Source: Perkinsus olseni
Taxonomy: Eukaryota > Perkinsozoa > Perkinsida
Length of the DNA stretch: 27,822 nucleotides
Assembly: GCA_013115125.1 (NCBI GenBank)
Contig: JABANN010000460.1
Span: 1 to 27,822 of the forward strand
Direction of reading: 5' to 3'
Of the stretch, positions 1-8,756 are shown piece by piece. The notes below the pieces were generated by a model, which was given only the letters and a program-made list of their open reading frames with translations, was not told where the DNA came from and ran no database searches. Both the position numbers and the translations under genes were made by a program. Each line of letters begins with the position of its first letter. The first letter of the stretch is position 1.

Positions 1-89
1 GTTCCGTACTCGTCCAGGTGGCAGTGCACGAGTCGAAAAACCGGATATGCTAAGAATTTGTGGAGGGGTGTATGTTGTCTCCGGTATAG

Positions 90-320
90 CGCAAGCGAAA
101 TCGCGGAAGAAGACCTCGCTCCGCTAGGGGATCCGATCGCGCGCCCCAAAACCTACGACGCAACGTGGCAGTAATGACCAGTCGTCGCGTAGCTAGTCAA
201 CAGCTTGGCGTCCCCGTCGACGCTCCGCCGCCATTAGTACGCTCAGCGTACCGGAGATTGGCACTGAAGTTGCATCCTGATAAGAACTCCACCATAGATG
301 CTACGCATCAGTTTCAACAG
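90..320 (+). CDS. J-domain (Hsp40/DnaJ) protein, one exon of a gene cut by the window edge
   Basis: An open frame follows a likely splice acceptor (TATAG at 85-89) and runs in phase to CAG|GTC at 320/321. It begins with an Arg-rich stretch (RKRNRGRRRPRS), then reads LGVPVDAP, helix II RSAYRRLALKLHPDKN and the start of helix III ATHQFQQ. The HPD tripeptide after a basic helix II is the hallmark by which J-domains stimulate Hsp70 ATPase activity. An ATG at 174 could instead be the start, giving 54 aa to the stop at 336-338 if the intron is not removed. Helix III is cut short, so another exon is expected, but I could not find it beyond the LINE in the presumed intron. The gene may therefore be broken. 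Substrate and partner are unknown. The family call is firm; the gene limits are not. Confidence 0.72.
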
Positions 321-334
321 GTCATACGGGGCAT

Positions 335-347
335 CTAGGCTACATCC
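335..347. repeat. Target-site duplication of the LINE, left copy (13 b)
   Basis: CTAGGCTACATCC is repeated exactly at 873-885. The flanking bases differ on both sides, so the match ends sharply. This is what target-primed reverse transcription leaves when a LINE inserts. Confidence 0.9.
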
Positions 348-366
348 TTCTTCTTCTTCTTCTTCT
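348..366. repeat. (TTC)n / (GAA)n tail of the LINE
   Basis: About six TTC units directly abut the left target-site duplication. Read on the element's own strand they are the GAA-repeat 3' tail. Confidence 0.8.
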
Positions 367-537
367 CAATCTTGGACGCGGCACGGCCATTCTCTGGCTA
401 TTTGCCGCCAACATGATTCCTTTTGTAGCCGCCCTTCTGCGGCTCGTTAGTCTCCACTCCGCTAAGTTCCATTTCGTCCCGTATTTCTCCCATACGGTCA
501 TTCAAGATGACTCATCTTCGCCGTTGGGCATACAGCA

Positions 538-872
538 TTAGTCTCTAAAGACCCTTCCAGTCATTCGCAGAAACCCTTCTAGTACCATCGCCAGGTCCCG
601 GCTTCTGATGACAGTCTCCCCCTGGGGAGGCCACGTTAGCCCTCGCAGGTTCACTTCTCGAACTAATGCCTCCCGTTGGCTCTTCTATCGCTCGCACTCG
701 TACAGAAAATGTCTCACATCCTCCGTGACCTGAGCGTCACAGTTCGGACATTCATCACTGCCCCCGTCAATTCGGCTTCGGCAGTATCGCAGCCGGCTCT
801 GTCCCGAAATAAGTCCCCAGAGATTTCGGCAGCCTTCCAGCCCCCTAAGCATCTTCAGAGCCGACGCACGAA
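538..872 (-). pseudogene. LINE ORF2 C-terminal remnant with one internal stop
   Basis: The minus-strand reading frame runs from the truncation point to the natural stop at 540-538, interrupted once by TAG at 687-685. Before the stop it carries the Cys/His knuckle (CPNC...H...C). After it the frame continues KSQREALVREVNLRGLTWPP, which shows the break is a point change and not the end of the gene. No reverse transcriptase or endonuclease residues remain. Confidence 0.88.
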
Positions 873-885
873 CTAGGCTACATCC
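873..885. repeat. Target-site duplication of the LINE, right copy (13 b)
   Basis: This is an exact copy of 335-347 and marks the 5' truncation boundary of the element. A perfect 9-b inverted repeat with a 2-b spacer (884-903) overlaps its last two bases. Confidence 0.9.
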
Positions 886-919
886 AAATGATGAATCATT
901 TGGTTTCGTACACATAACG

Positions 920-2615
920 ATGAATAATGACGGCGATAACCCTCGCGTCAGGAAATTGAAGCCTAGTGCGCAGCGAGGGCTGCTTCAAATCGGACGAAAT
1001 GTCCAAGCCAATCCCGCTGGCAATATGCTCAATTTGACGCTAGAAGACTTTTCTCCCGCTGATGTGTGTTGCCCAGGGGCCAAAACAGTCCAGATGATCC
1101 CTTAGACGCATCAGCCAGGCGCTGCTAATGCTCATGGCTCATACTACGAGCCATGCTGAAGTATTCATACCTCAAGCATATTTCGCTGCAGAGTCCCCAT
1201 TGCGGATCCTCGCTCTCGCTGAAGAAAAAACATTCGCCGAAGGCGTGATAGTACCAATAAAGATTTTTGCATTCCAATACTTGCCCACCGGGGCGTAGTC
1301 GTGAACATCATCGCCTGTTCGCAAGAGTGTCGAAGCGCGCCGTATGAGGCTGCTATGTATGGTCGTGGCAATATGGCAGATATTGGCGGCTCGAGATGTC
1401 ATGCTGGCGGCTGACGCTGCCATGATTGAGTCAACGCTGCCTCAGCGATGTCCCTCTACCAATCAAGCACACCATACGAGAGATGCGACGGGAAAATCAT
1501 CTCGTGGAGGAAGGGAGAAGCTTGATAGGTGCACAGAGACCAGCAGACATTCCAATGCACGTAGGGACCGTTGTAGGTGCTTCTGGCGATACCATATGAA
1601 TAACTGGGGGATATGGAGCTGCATAGTCTGCAGAAATGAGTGCTCCAAGCTGCGGAGGTACACTCGATAGGCTACTCCACTCGGATGATGTGGTTGTTGT
1701 CCTTAAGGGACACACATCAATGTACGTGTGGTCACCGTCTGTCGCAGCACGAGCCTAGTACTCGATTAGCGTATTGCAGCATGGAAGGATGTTCATGTAA
1801 CACAACATGCTGCCTAGATACATGAGGTCAGGCGCTGTTATAGGTAAACAGTTTGTATTATCCGCAAAGCGCCGGCGATGCTCTACGTGCCACCATCCCT
1901 GGGCAGAGTGCGTGTGCCACAGAGGGCCCGTGGCTCTATGTAGCTGCGGGCATGACCTCAGTCTCAGAGGCCATGTAGCTGAGTGAGATGGTCATTGCTG
2001 TACCTCCTACTTGTTGCACTCGACAGCAAGGTTCTACTGGAATTCGAGACGCCGGCAAGATCAGAAAAGGGAGCGGGCTCGGAGTACTGGTGCGAACCGG
2101 CGGACGAAGTTTAATCTTAATGACAGTTTGGCTATAGGCAGCCCTTCGAAGACGGAAACGCGATTGAGTGGGTCTCGTCTCCTCACTAGAATTGGGGCAT
2201 AATTGATGAACAGGATCTAGGATGAAGGAGATCTTTGCACGCTTGAATCAATCAGAGGTCCCTTCTCGTGGGGAGGATGAGATGCGCCTTGGAGCACACA
2301 AGGATAAGGAAGTTATACATCCCAACGTAGTGGGTATCAACAGCTTCGGTCGTGCTCAGATCGAGGACTTATTGGCTTCAATATTCCCACCTGGTCCAGG
2401 ATCCATAGGCTCTATCATGAGGGATAGGATGAGGGAACATCTACGGTATAGTACTGGCGGTTACTGTGCCCGCCAAGACTGGGGTACTAGCTGTGCTGCT
2501 TCTCAGAGAGACTGTGGACACGAACCATGCTCCACGCTATGCAGAGGTCAAGCCGAGAAGGGAGAACAGGCGCCGAGGTGTGCCGACTGTTGTTACCCCC
2601 TTCACTGCTCGATGA
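920..2615 (+). CDS. Cys/His-rich protein resembling FAM221, 10 exons, about 399 aa
   Basis: Ten exons join without a frame break: 920-1063, 1119-1250, 1328-1397, 1446-1503, 1547-1657, 1708-1796, 1844-1960, 2027-2171, 2221-2445 and 2507-2615 (TGA). The start is the ATG at 920, 35 b beyond the LINE duplication. The core reads C177-x-C-G-H-R-x3-H186, then C195-x4-C200-x-C202-x2-F, C-x2-C-H-H and C-x-C-G-H. The order C-x-C-x-HR-x3-H ... C-x4-C-x-C-x2-[FY] matches the metal-binding module I know from animal FAM221 proteins, which have been linked to cilia and sperm; the function is unproven. The rest is Arg-rich and hydrophilic. The acceptor at 1843 is supported because it restores the C-x-C-x2-F motif. 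The intron at 1961-2026 could start at 1975 instead, which would keep a CGH-x6-H site but change the following frame. Confidence 0.62.
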
Positions 2616-2792
2616 TCCATCATGAACTCAGATTGTCTCAACTGTGAAGTCTTGTGTTCACCAATAGTTATCCGACTCTCGTAAGATGGTCATGGCACAC
2701 TGGCAGCTGTTCAACATCATCTATGTATCACTGTAACACCACTCAATCACATACTCCACGGAAACAAATAGAGATCGCATTCACACCATAAC

Positions 2793-3350
2793 ATGCCGAG
2801 GGACGCTGGCCTACTGGTATTGAGGATGGATCGGTACACTGTCATCCGTACCTATGATGGTGACCGCTCCCTATGAAGAGGATATGGTCTCAGATGGTCT
2901 CTACCTCCTATTCCCTGATTATGGCCACTCCATCCCTTCGGTACAGGGTCCGGTATACGCTTATTCCGAAGTTCTGTCCATCCTGTCGTATTGGATGATA
3001 CTCTAATAACAAGAGAATGCTCACTTGCGTAATGACAGTGCAACCTCACTTGCAGAAAGGACTCGTGCTCTTGCGATACGGCACCTGGGAGATTTATGGC
3101 GACAGACTAGAAAGACTCGGAAAGGGTTTTTGAACTCACGATATTGGGTATGCATGGTCTCCATGTAAAGTACTTAGTTTTGTTGAACTCTAGTGGTCCG
3201 TGCTCTGGTCGGTTATCGGCACCTATCGTCGTGAGTCATATCTATGTGGATGCATGTGATAGCACACCTTTAGTAGCATTGAGGCCCTTAGTAGATACTC
3301 CGTTAGATTTAAGGTCACAAAAGACTTGCATAGTAGGGGCTAGCTTCTGA
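2793..3350 (+). CDS. Unrecognised protein, 4 exons, about 140 aa
   Basis: Exons 2793-2840, 2881-2970, 3014-3125 and 3178-3350 join in phase through introns of 40, 43 and 52 b. The third begins GTTTTT and ends CTTAG. The product reads MPRDAGLLVLRMDRYTDMVS..., then LLFPDYGHSIPSVQGPVYAY, LLRYGTWEIYGDRLERLGK and a C-terminal half ending QKTCIVGASF. I see no signal peptide, membrane helix or motif I can name. The last two exons are the best supported, because they restore a long open frame with an in-phase intron. The first exon and the start are guesses. The stop lies only 23 b from the end of the convergent gene on the minus strand. Confidence 0.48.
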
Positions 3351-3373
3351 TCTTTCAGGAGAGCTTGACGAGC

Positions 3374-3609
3374 CTAGTGTAGCGGGGGTTCCCAGGACAG
3401 CACACAGTGATGATACAACACCTTGTTTCCCATGTAGAACTCATAATGCCAACCAAAGACTCGCCACTTGAAGTCCCTTATCCATGGTCGCATACCCATA
3501 CGCTGAAATAGTAATATCTCCCTCCTTAAGCTTATGATGGTGCCATACTCACCTCCTCGTGCATGCGATGTTTAATCCTATCACCTTCCCGTCGAAATCG
3601 GAATGCCAT
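3374..3609 (-). CDS. Small aromatic, basic protein of 61 aa, 2 exons
   Basis: Exon 1 is 3609-3553 and exon 2 is 3502-3374 (TAG). The 50-b intron has a textbook donor (GTGAGT) and acceptor (TATTTCAG) and joins in phase 0. The protein starts MAFRFRREGDRIKHRMHEE and continues RMGMRPWIRDFKWRVFGWHY, with many Trp, Tyr, Phe, Arg and His, and no clear membrane helix. The size and composition recall small accessory subunits of mitochondrial complexes or ribosomes, but I recognise no family. The gene is too short for usual ORF cut-offs and is supported mainly by the clean intron and composition. It lies downstream of another minus-strand gene (80 b) and converges with the plus-strand gene ending at 3350. 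Confidence 0.62.
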
Positions 3610-3688
3610 AATAAAGACTCTGACAACAGTGCCCGCAGCTCACAGCCTAACCGCTAACTCAAAGCTCGATTTTCGGTTGTGAAACTTT

Positions 3689-4705
3689 TCAAGCAGTGCT
3701 GCTCTTGCGGTGCTTGCTCTTCTTAGTACGTGGTTTGGACACGGCTTTCCCTGCGGGACTCTCGACGAACAAGACTTCAGGAAGCGTGTCTGAATGTTGG
3801 GCGGTCCAGGAAGGAGCGCATGATGTCCGAGTCCTACCCATATCTTTGGCCTTAACAGCTCTTATCTGTGGTTCAATTTCCCTCCGTAATGCGAAGAGGG
3901 CCATAGCAGTAGCGAGTACATCACTGAGGTCACCTCTTGTACCATTGAGCTGCTTGTGGTGAGCAGATACTTCACACAGAGCGGCTAAAAGACGGATGGC
4001 ACTAGGAGATAGGCACTTGTGAGAGGTCCACTGCACACTTGAAGTACGTGCGTCTCACCTTCATCACCGGCAATGGTCGAGAGACGACCAAGTGCGCCCA
4101 AGTCGGAGAGTAGTGAGCACTTCCCGCAGACTATCCGGCATTTACTAGCGGGATAGGTCTTGCGCTTGGCATAATCAGTAACCCAGTCCACTAGAACGTG
4201 TGTTGACTCAGTCCTAAAAGCATTACATACCAAGAGAGTTTATCCAGAGACGTAGCACTACATCGCAGGATTCCAGGATTCAAAGGAGCCATTGATCGGC
4301 CCCTCGCAGACATCACACCTCCGCGATCCCTCATCCAGATCAGTCTTCACCCTTTCAGCAGCCTTCCGGACTTCCTCTACTGGGCAAGAATATGCCTTAG
4401 CTAGCTGGAAATCACAGTTCACGGAGCTGATACCTGTAGGGTTCAACAATGGAGCAAATTACTCTGACTTCCCTATGCCCGACTTCAAGCTATACAACGA
4501 GGAAGCGTGCCTATTACATCATATGCTGACAATCCCACGTGACGACGGACGCCCATTACCAACGAACAGAATGAGGGGCAACACTCCCGTGATGGCCCAT
4601 ACTACATGGCCTTAATCTTGGACATAGATTATCAAGAGTTCTCTCGAGGTGCTGCAGAGATCCGATAACAGAGTGCCCTGCGTCGGGTTCGGCTGCAGTT
4701 ACCAT
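3689..4705 (-). CDS. Unrecognised protein with CxxC motifs and basic tail, 5 exons, about 267 aa
   Basis: On the minus strand the exons are 4705-4560, 4510-4469, 4426-4262, 4213-4059 and 3984-3689. The introns (49, 42, 48 and 74 b) have good ends such as GTGAGA...TCTTTTAG and GTAGTG...GCTTTTAG, and all phases match. The product starts MVTAAEPDAGHSVIG. In the middle it has C-D-V-C and, about 50 residues later, C-x3-VCGKC, a spacing that could bind zinc. Then comes a helical part (DVLATAMALFALRREIEPQ) and a Lys/Arg/Ser-rich C-terminus (KPRTKKSKHRKSSTA) that could be a nuclear signal. No family is recognised. The second intron could start 15 b earlier. A nucleic-acid-related role is only a guess from composition. 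Confidence 0.6.
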
Positions 4706-5072
4706 AGATGGACCAAACCCTAGGGAAACACTCGGGAGGAAATACCCCTCTATCTATTCAAGACACTACATCAACAGGCTTACGTAAATTACAGGATCGA
4801 CACTAGACTCGGACCGGAACAAGTTTTCTCAAACCTATCCCCTTCGCGGAAGAAAATATTGCAACGCGTGGGGATAGATCCGACGACCTTTCGGATAACG
4901 GACCGAAGCTCCACCGCGCAACCACGATATAAAAATCGTACTATGTTCACCATATTTGGGCGGGGCCTCTGATACGTATCCTCGGCGGTACTGAATGACC
5001 TGAGCGATGCGGCAGTTGCTCCCGCCACTGGGCACAACTCATTATTGGTAGTTTTACCTTGTAGTATATGGA
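4706..5072. other. Divergent intergenic region (367 b) with a tRNA-like remnant
   Basis: This stretch separates the starts of the minus-strand gene at 4705 and the plus-strand oxygenase gene at 5073, so it should hold both promoters. I see no TATA-like or other named element. The only recognisable structure is the tRNA-like segment at about 4850-4930. Open frames on both strands here are explained by that remnant. Confidence 0.5.
4850..4930 (-). pseudogene. Decayed tRNA-Asn-like sequence (or tRNA-derived SINE head)
   Basis: Read on the minus strand, the segment has a D-arm-like TTGCGCGGTGGAGC. Next comes an anticodon-arm-like hairpin TTCGG/CCGAA with 8 loop bases including GTTA, then AAGGTCGTCGG and a T-arm-like GGATCTATCCCC. 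The order and spacing follow eukaryotic tRNA-Asn (GTGGCGCAA..., TTCGGCTGTTAACCGAA, GGTTCGA). The T-loop and the acceptor stem do not pair properly and the anticodon loop has one base too many, so it cannot be a working tRNA. The opposite strand translates to the familiar false peptide of reversed tRNA genes (VGIDPTTFRITDRSSTAQP). Confidence 0.35.
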
Positions 5073-6753
5073 ATGCTGTCGATATCCGAGTCTGCGCACC
5101 TACTAGAGATGATGAGGGATGGTATTACTCTTCCGAGAGTACTACCCGACCCTGAGGATTATCTAGACGAGGATGCACGTAGGCAGCTAGAAGGGTCCTG
5201 GCCTATTGACATAGTAGCCGATGAAACAAAATGGCCCAGGATAATTGATAACAAAGTTGACTTTATGTACTACAGGACGACCGATCTGCACTCGAGGGTC
5301 TCCTTCCAGGTATGAACTCTTGAATTCTTGCCACTTGGATGAATGCTGGGTGATACCCAATGGGGTGAGTACTTTAAGGGAGTCAGCGTTGGTAGTCCGA
5401 CGGGAGCCAAGGGGCGTTGTTTCCAATAAAGATACATAAACTGGGTCTGGACGGATCAATACCAGCCGAAATAACCCGGCGCTTGAGGGAGTACGACAAC
5501 GCCTACGACTTTGCGAACAGTTTTACGCAGCAGATGAAAGAGAGGTACAAGGCAAGGTTCTGTTACACGGTAGTAGGGGAGGTGTTGGTTGGACGCACTA
5601 CCTGGGCCAACGGGAATCTTGGAGCAGTCAAATGGTGAATTCTTTCAGGAGAAAAGCAGCGTGTCCGGTGATGAGCGTGTGCAGAAGGAGTCTGAAGGCT
5701 CCAGCTTACGCGACAAGATCCAATTCCTCGATGCAGGCATTCGAGACAAGCACCACCCGATAGAGAAACACACGATATACCTCACAGAACTCAGGCAAGC
5801 TCTGTCATTCATAGCGAACAGTTAAACATTCGTTGCTCGCAGATACGCCGAAGGATATCCGCACCCGATAAGCGGAGAGTTAGTCAAGACAGTATCTTCA
5901 ATCGATATCAAGGATATAGCGGAGAGCATCAGGCCGAAACCTGCTGATAGAATGTGATAATCTTGCTGAGGCCTTCGCCCCAAGTATAGGTTTATTGATA
6001 GGTACATGTATTGGGATAGATATGATGAAGGATTGTTCATCGGTGGGAGGAACTCTGGAAAGTGGGTTTTCACAGCTCAGAAATGCCGGAGATGATGCGT
6101 GAGCGGGTTCAGGTGCATGCATGTTGATCAGTGTCTATGGTCTAACATAGGGAAGAACTACACTGGGTGGAAGCTATTGGCTTTGTGGTCGGTGGCTGAT
6201 AGTAATGATGTAATCACTCAGCACTCCCTCGTCATGACTAAATTAACGTTTTTTAGATTCTTAATGAACTATCTCGTGAGACCTTCGAGCCACCGTTGAG
6301 CACACACCAAATAGCTGCCTTACGGAGAGCCTGTAGGATTGTATTAGTTAGGCCAGGGGATGTATGCCTCTTCTCGGGCGGTATAGCGCACACTGTAGGC
6401 ATATGATCATGTTGTAGCAGTGTGTGGTATACGACTCATGGCAGGTGATCTCTATCAGTGAAGAGCTATCCATGACCGTCTATGAATCATTCGTTAGTAT
6501 GAACCCACGTAACATCGAACATTGGCTCGATAGTGCTAATCCAGCAGTCCAGCATCCATCATTCACGGTAAGATACTCCCAATACAGTACTCGGTCCGAC
6601 ACATCACCATCCTATTAGATGCCGGATTCAGATCTAGATTCAATCGAGGATGATGTCCTTGATCATCTAGATAGGGTGGACTTTGTACTAGATAGAGAGG
6701 AGAGGGAAGCTGAGGAAGGTAGTGGACATATGAGTACTCCTGAACCCAAGTGA
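5073..6753 (+). CDS. JmjC/cupin-type 2-oxoglutarate Fe(II) oxygenase, 9 exons, about 413 aa
   Basis: Exons are 5073-5309, 5396-5581, 5649-5820, 5854-5953, 5990-6061, 6113-6191, 6257-6394, 6445-6567 and 6619-6753 (TGA), all in phase. The C-terminal half has the JmjC core: DEGLFIGGRNSGK, then H259-V-D261-Q (iron ligands), W-S-N-I-x8-W-K-LLALW (the Lys is a candidate 2OG contact), and VRPGDVCLFSGGIAH327 with the third ligand. After it come MTVYESFVSMNP and an acidic tail (DLDSIEDDVLDHLDRV). Family members hydroxylate or demethylate proteins, or hydroxylate RNA bases; the substrate cannot be read here. The N-terminal 230 residues are hydrophilic and carry no domain I know. Introns of 33 and 36 b (5821-5853, 5954-5989) are needed to hold the frame. 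The first intron (5310-5395) is the least certain. Confidence 0.8.
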
Positions 6754-6763
6754 ACATCAACCT

Positions 6764-7047
6764 ATGCTCCCAGCTATCGCATCAGCATCATCATCGGATA
6801 CTCCACACGCCTCGACGTTGACGCCAGATGTGGAAGATGCTGTCAGACATATCGATGCCTACAATGACTTCGAAGGGCATCATTACCGCCACTATGGTTC
6901 TGCTATAGGTCAGTTGTCAGGCATATAATCATAGGAAGTCTTATGCTATCTTCAGATACAGCGCATAAGCATATCGCTGCAGCAGTGGAATGTGTGACAA
7001 GGAAACGAAAGTACGTACCAAAGGGAGCTGCAGGCAGTATAAGATAG
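6764..7047 (+). CDS. Unrecognised small protein, 2 exons, about 78 aa
   Basis: The ATG at 6764 follows the previous stop by 10 b. Exons 6764-6908 and 6956-7047 join through a 47-b intron ending CTATCTTCAG. The product reads MLPAIASASSSDTPHAS, then DVEDAVRHIDAYNDFEGHHY, AHKHIAAAVECVTRKRKY and a short tail. It is hydrophilic and slightly basic at the end, with no motif I can name. The same frame continues beyond the stop to 7194 with coding-like sequence. Removing a 21-b segment (7037-7057, GT...AG) would skip the stop and extend the protein by about 47 residues ending in a hydrophobic stretch. I prefer the shorter form but cannot exclude the longer. Confidence 0.48.
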
Positions 7048-7328
7048 GTAATGACAGGTACTTTCGGAAGGAGCTACGTAAGACGAAACGCCTCTGTGCA
7101 TATGTGCACTCCCCGCGCACATAACAAGCGGGCGTTCTATAATACTACTCTTATTGTTGTTATATTGTGTAGCATTGTGCACGTTAACCATTGATGGCGA
7201 TAATACCGTACTATTTCCATCAAACACGTTTCTTGAGTTGAGAAGCAGACTTGATAACGGCCTGGGCGCAGTGCAGCTTGCCACGTTGCGGTCAGTCTGG
7301 TTTGTTGTCATATTTCGTTAGGCTGGCA

Positions 7329-8326
7329 ATGACTGCTCATCATCACCATCATTGCAGTGGATGCTATGATTTTGTAGGACGGCTGTTGGAGGAGGCCAGG
7401 CATCCCAGACGGCCAGTAATCATAACATGGATAACCGTTTGCTCACACTCCCCTACTGATAGGCGTTTTCCCCCTCTCTTGCGGTGAGCAATGCAGTAGA
7501 GCCGGTAACACCAGCATCCAGCTATGACTTACTATCTTCGCGTATAATATCAACTACCGCTACCAGGAGCATAGACATGAATCATATAACCCACTCCGGC
7601 TACCTTGATAAGCAGTCCAAGCATCTCAAGAGGTTTCGAAGGCGTTATTGTGTAAGAAGGTTCACCAGGCAATCCTGCAGTTACTTGCATGCTCTAGGTG
7701 CTTATAATAGATAAATTATACACTTTCAAGCAGCCGGAGGATGTCGCACGTGGGCTCGTTACCGAGGTAGGGTCCAATTCAAATCTATCCACTGAGATGT
7801 TCGGGTTTAGGTACTCGATCTTGGCTTAGCAGATTATCTTGTTGAATGGGAGATCACTCCTCGAGTACCGAATTATAATATGATATCGGGGAAGTAGTAG
7901 TATTGAGAGTATGGTCATTATATCATGTACAGCCTCAAGGATGAGTAGATTCTCCTTCGAAATTGGCACAGAAGCCGAGACTCCGTCCAGGAGGGAATGG
8001 ATGTTTGCTGCCGAGACAGAAGATGATAGGCGCCAGTGGATTCATAAGCTGGGCAGCTATTGCAGGTAGTCAATGCTGCGCCGGGGCTCATGCAAACAAT
8101 CGCCCGGGTTATTGTTATGTCATCATTCACCACCACCCTCAGGCATGTTTGGCGACCCCCGCGTAGTGGATTGGATGGCCAGCTTCGGTTATTCTCGGCT
8201 AAGAAGAAGAAAGTCACTATGTCTGTTCCATCTGGTAGACCAGTGGGTATGCCTTCCAAACCTACTGTTGCTGTTGTCCAACAGGGAACTGGTAACAATG
8301 CCATCGCTGGGCCGGCGCTTGCCTGA
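7329..8326 (+). CDS. PH-domain protein, 6 exons, about 237 aa
   Basis: Exons are 7329-7415, 7463-7649, 7711-7766, 7811-7893, 7949-8065 and 8143-8326 (TGA). The PH domain spans about residues 74-178: HSGYLDKQSKHLKRFRRRY (strands 1-2, with basic residues that bind phosphoinositides in this fold), KLYTFKQPEDVARG, then WMFAAETEDDRRQWIHKLG, whose W in the last helix is the family's most conserved residue. The N-terminus has a run of five His. The last 60 residues are basic then Gly/Pro-rich (AKKKKVTMSVPSGRPVG). The protein probably docks on membranes through the PH domain. The start is uncertain: an upstream exon ending at 7290 would join in phase through a 31-b intron and add a hydrophobic stretch. 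Confidence 0.82.
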
Positions 8327-8344
8327 CTCCTGCCTTCAGAGCAA

Positions 8345-8675
8345 ATGGAGGAAAGAGCGGAAAGAGTCCAAGTACTACATCCTCAGTCAGAGGTGATGGA
8401 GCAGGAGGAATTCGAAGTCGGGGTTGATAATCATGAGGGTGGTGATCATGATGATGGTGCCCTAGAGTGCGTATACAGCGATTGCTGCTGTATATGTCTC
8501 AAACAATTCGCCAGTGATGAGAGTGTAAGTCCAAAGTACTCCCTCTATCCATAACCATCATCATCGTTGTTGTCAGGTCTGGCAACTGTGCTGTGGTCAC
8601 TACTTCTGTGTTCGATGTATCCAGAATTGGTCTAAATACAAGAGGACATGTCCTGTCTGCAGGGATGTCTTCTAG
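8345..8675 (+). CDS. RING-finger (C3HC4) protein, 2 exons, 92 aa
   Basis: Exons 8345-8524 and 8577-8675 join in phase 0 through a 52-b intron (GTAAGT...TTGTCAG) that splits the RING. Zinc ligands are C48-x2-C51, C66-G-H68, C71-x2-C74 and C85-P-V-C88, with I50, W78 and P86 at the places that contact E2 enzymes in this family. The protein should therefore act as a ubiquitin E3 ligase. The N-terminal 45 residues are acidic, with little structure predicted by eye. It is short for an E3 and may be a subunit. A pyrimidine-rich stretch ending CAG lies 6 b before the ATG, and the previous gene ends 18 b upstream, which fits 5'-end trans-splicing. Confidence 0.9.
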
Positions 8676-8756
8676 CCTACTTCTAGGCTCTTTAATTGGT
8701 GACCACATCTACCACACGGCAGCTGAAATATGAACAACATTCGGCCATAGTTAAAT

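Larger units (their letters stand above)
348..872 (-). mobile_element. 5'-truncated non-LTR retrotransposon (LINE) copy
   Basis: On the minus strand this 525-b segment encodes the C-terminal end of a LINE ORF2. It has a Trp/Gly/Arg-rich stretch (LWGLISGQSRLRYCRSR), then a Cys/His knuckle CPNCDAQVTEDVRHFLYEC, then about 50 residues ending ...LRMTGRVFRD at a stop (540-538). A C-x2-C-x7-H-x4-C knuckle near the end is typical of LINE polymerases. The frame holds one in-frame TAG at 687-685, so this copy is dead. Its 3' end is a short (GAA)n run (plus-strand TTC repeat, 348-366), as in LINEs that end in simple repeats rather than poly(A). Exact 13-b duplications border it. Only the last part of the element was copied. 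It lies antisense in the presumed intron of the J-domain gene. I cannot assign a clade. Confidence 0.92.

Noticed and set aside
4606-4787. Plus-strand two-exon mini-gene (MALILDIDYQEFSR joined to a 29-residue end)
   Set aside because: It has an in-phase intron, but it lies antisense to the first exon of the minus-strand gene, which gives a longer and more continuous model with a proper start.
4788-4972. Plus-strand open frame containing VGIDPTTFRITDRSSTAQP
   Set aside because: This peptide type is the familiar false translation of a reversed tRNA sequence, and the segment fits a decayed tRNA.
5073-5825. A separate 199-aa gene ending at TAA 5823-5825, with a segment like dynein light chain LC8
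   Set aside because: A 33-b intron (5821-5853) removes the stop and connects in phase to the JmjC exons; the LC8 likeness is short and lacks the family's later strands.
6952-7311. 119-codon minus-strand ORF
   Set aside because: It is antisense to the small plus-strand gene and has no coding character beyond length.
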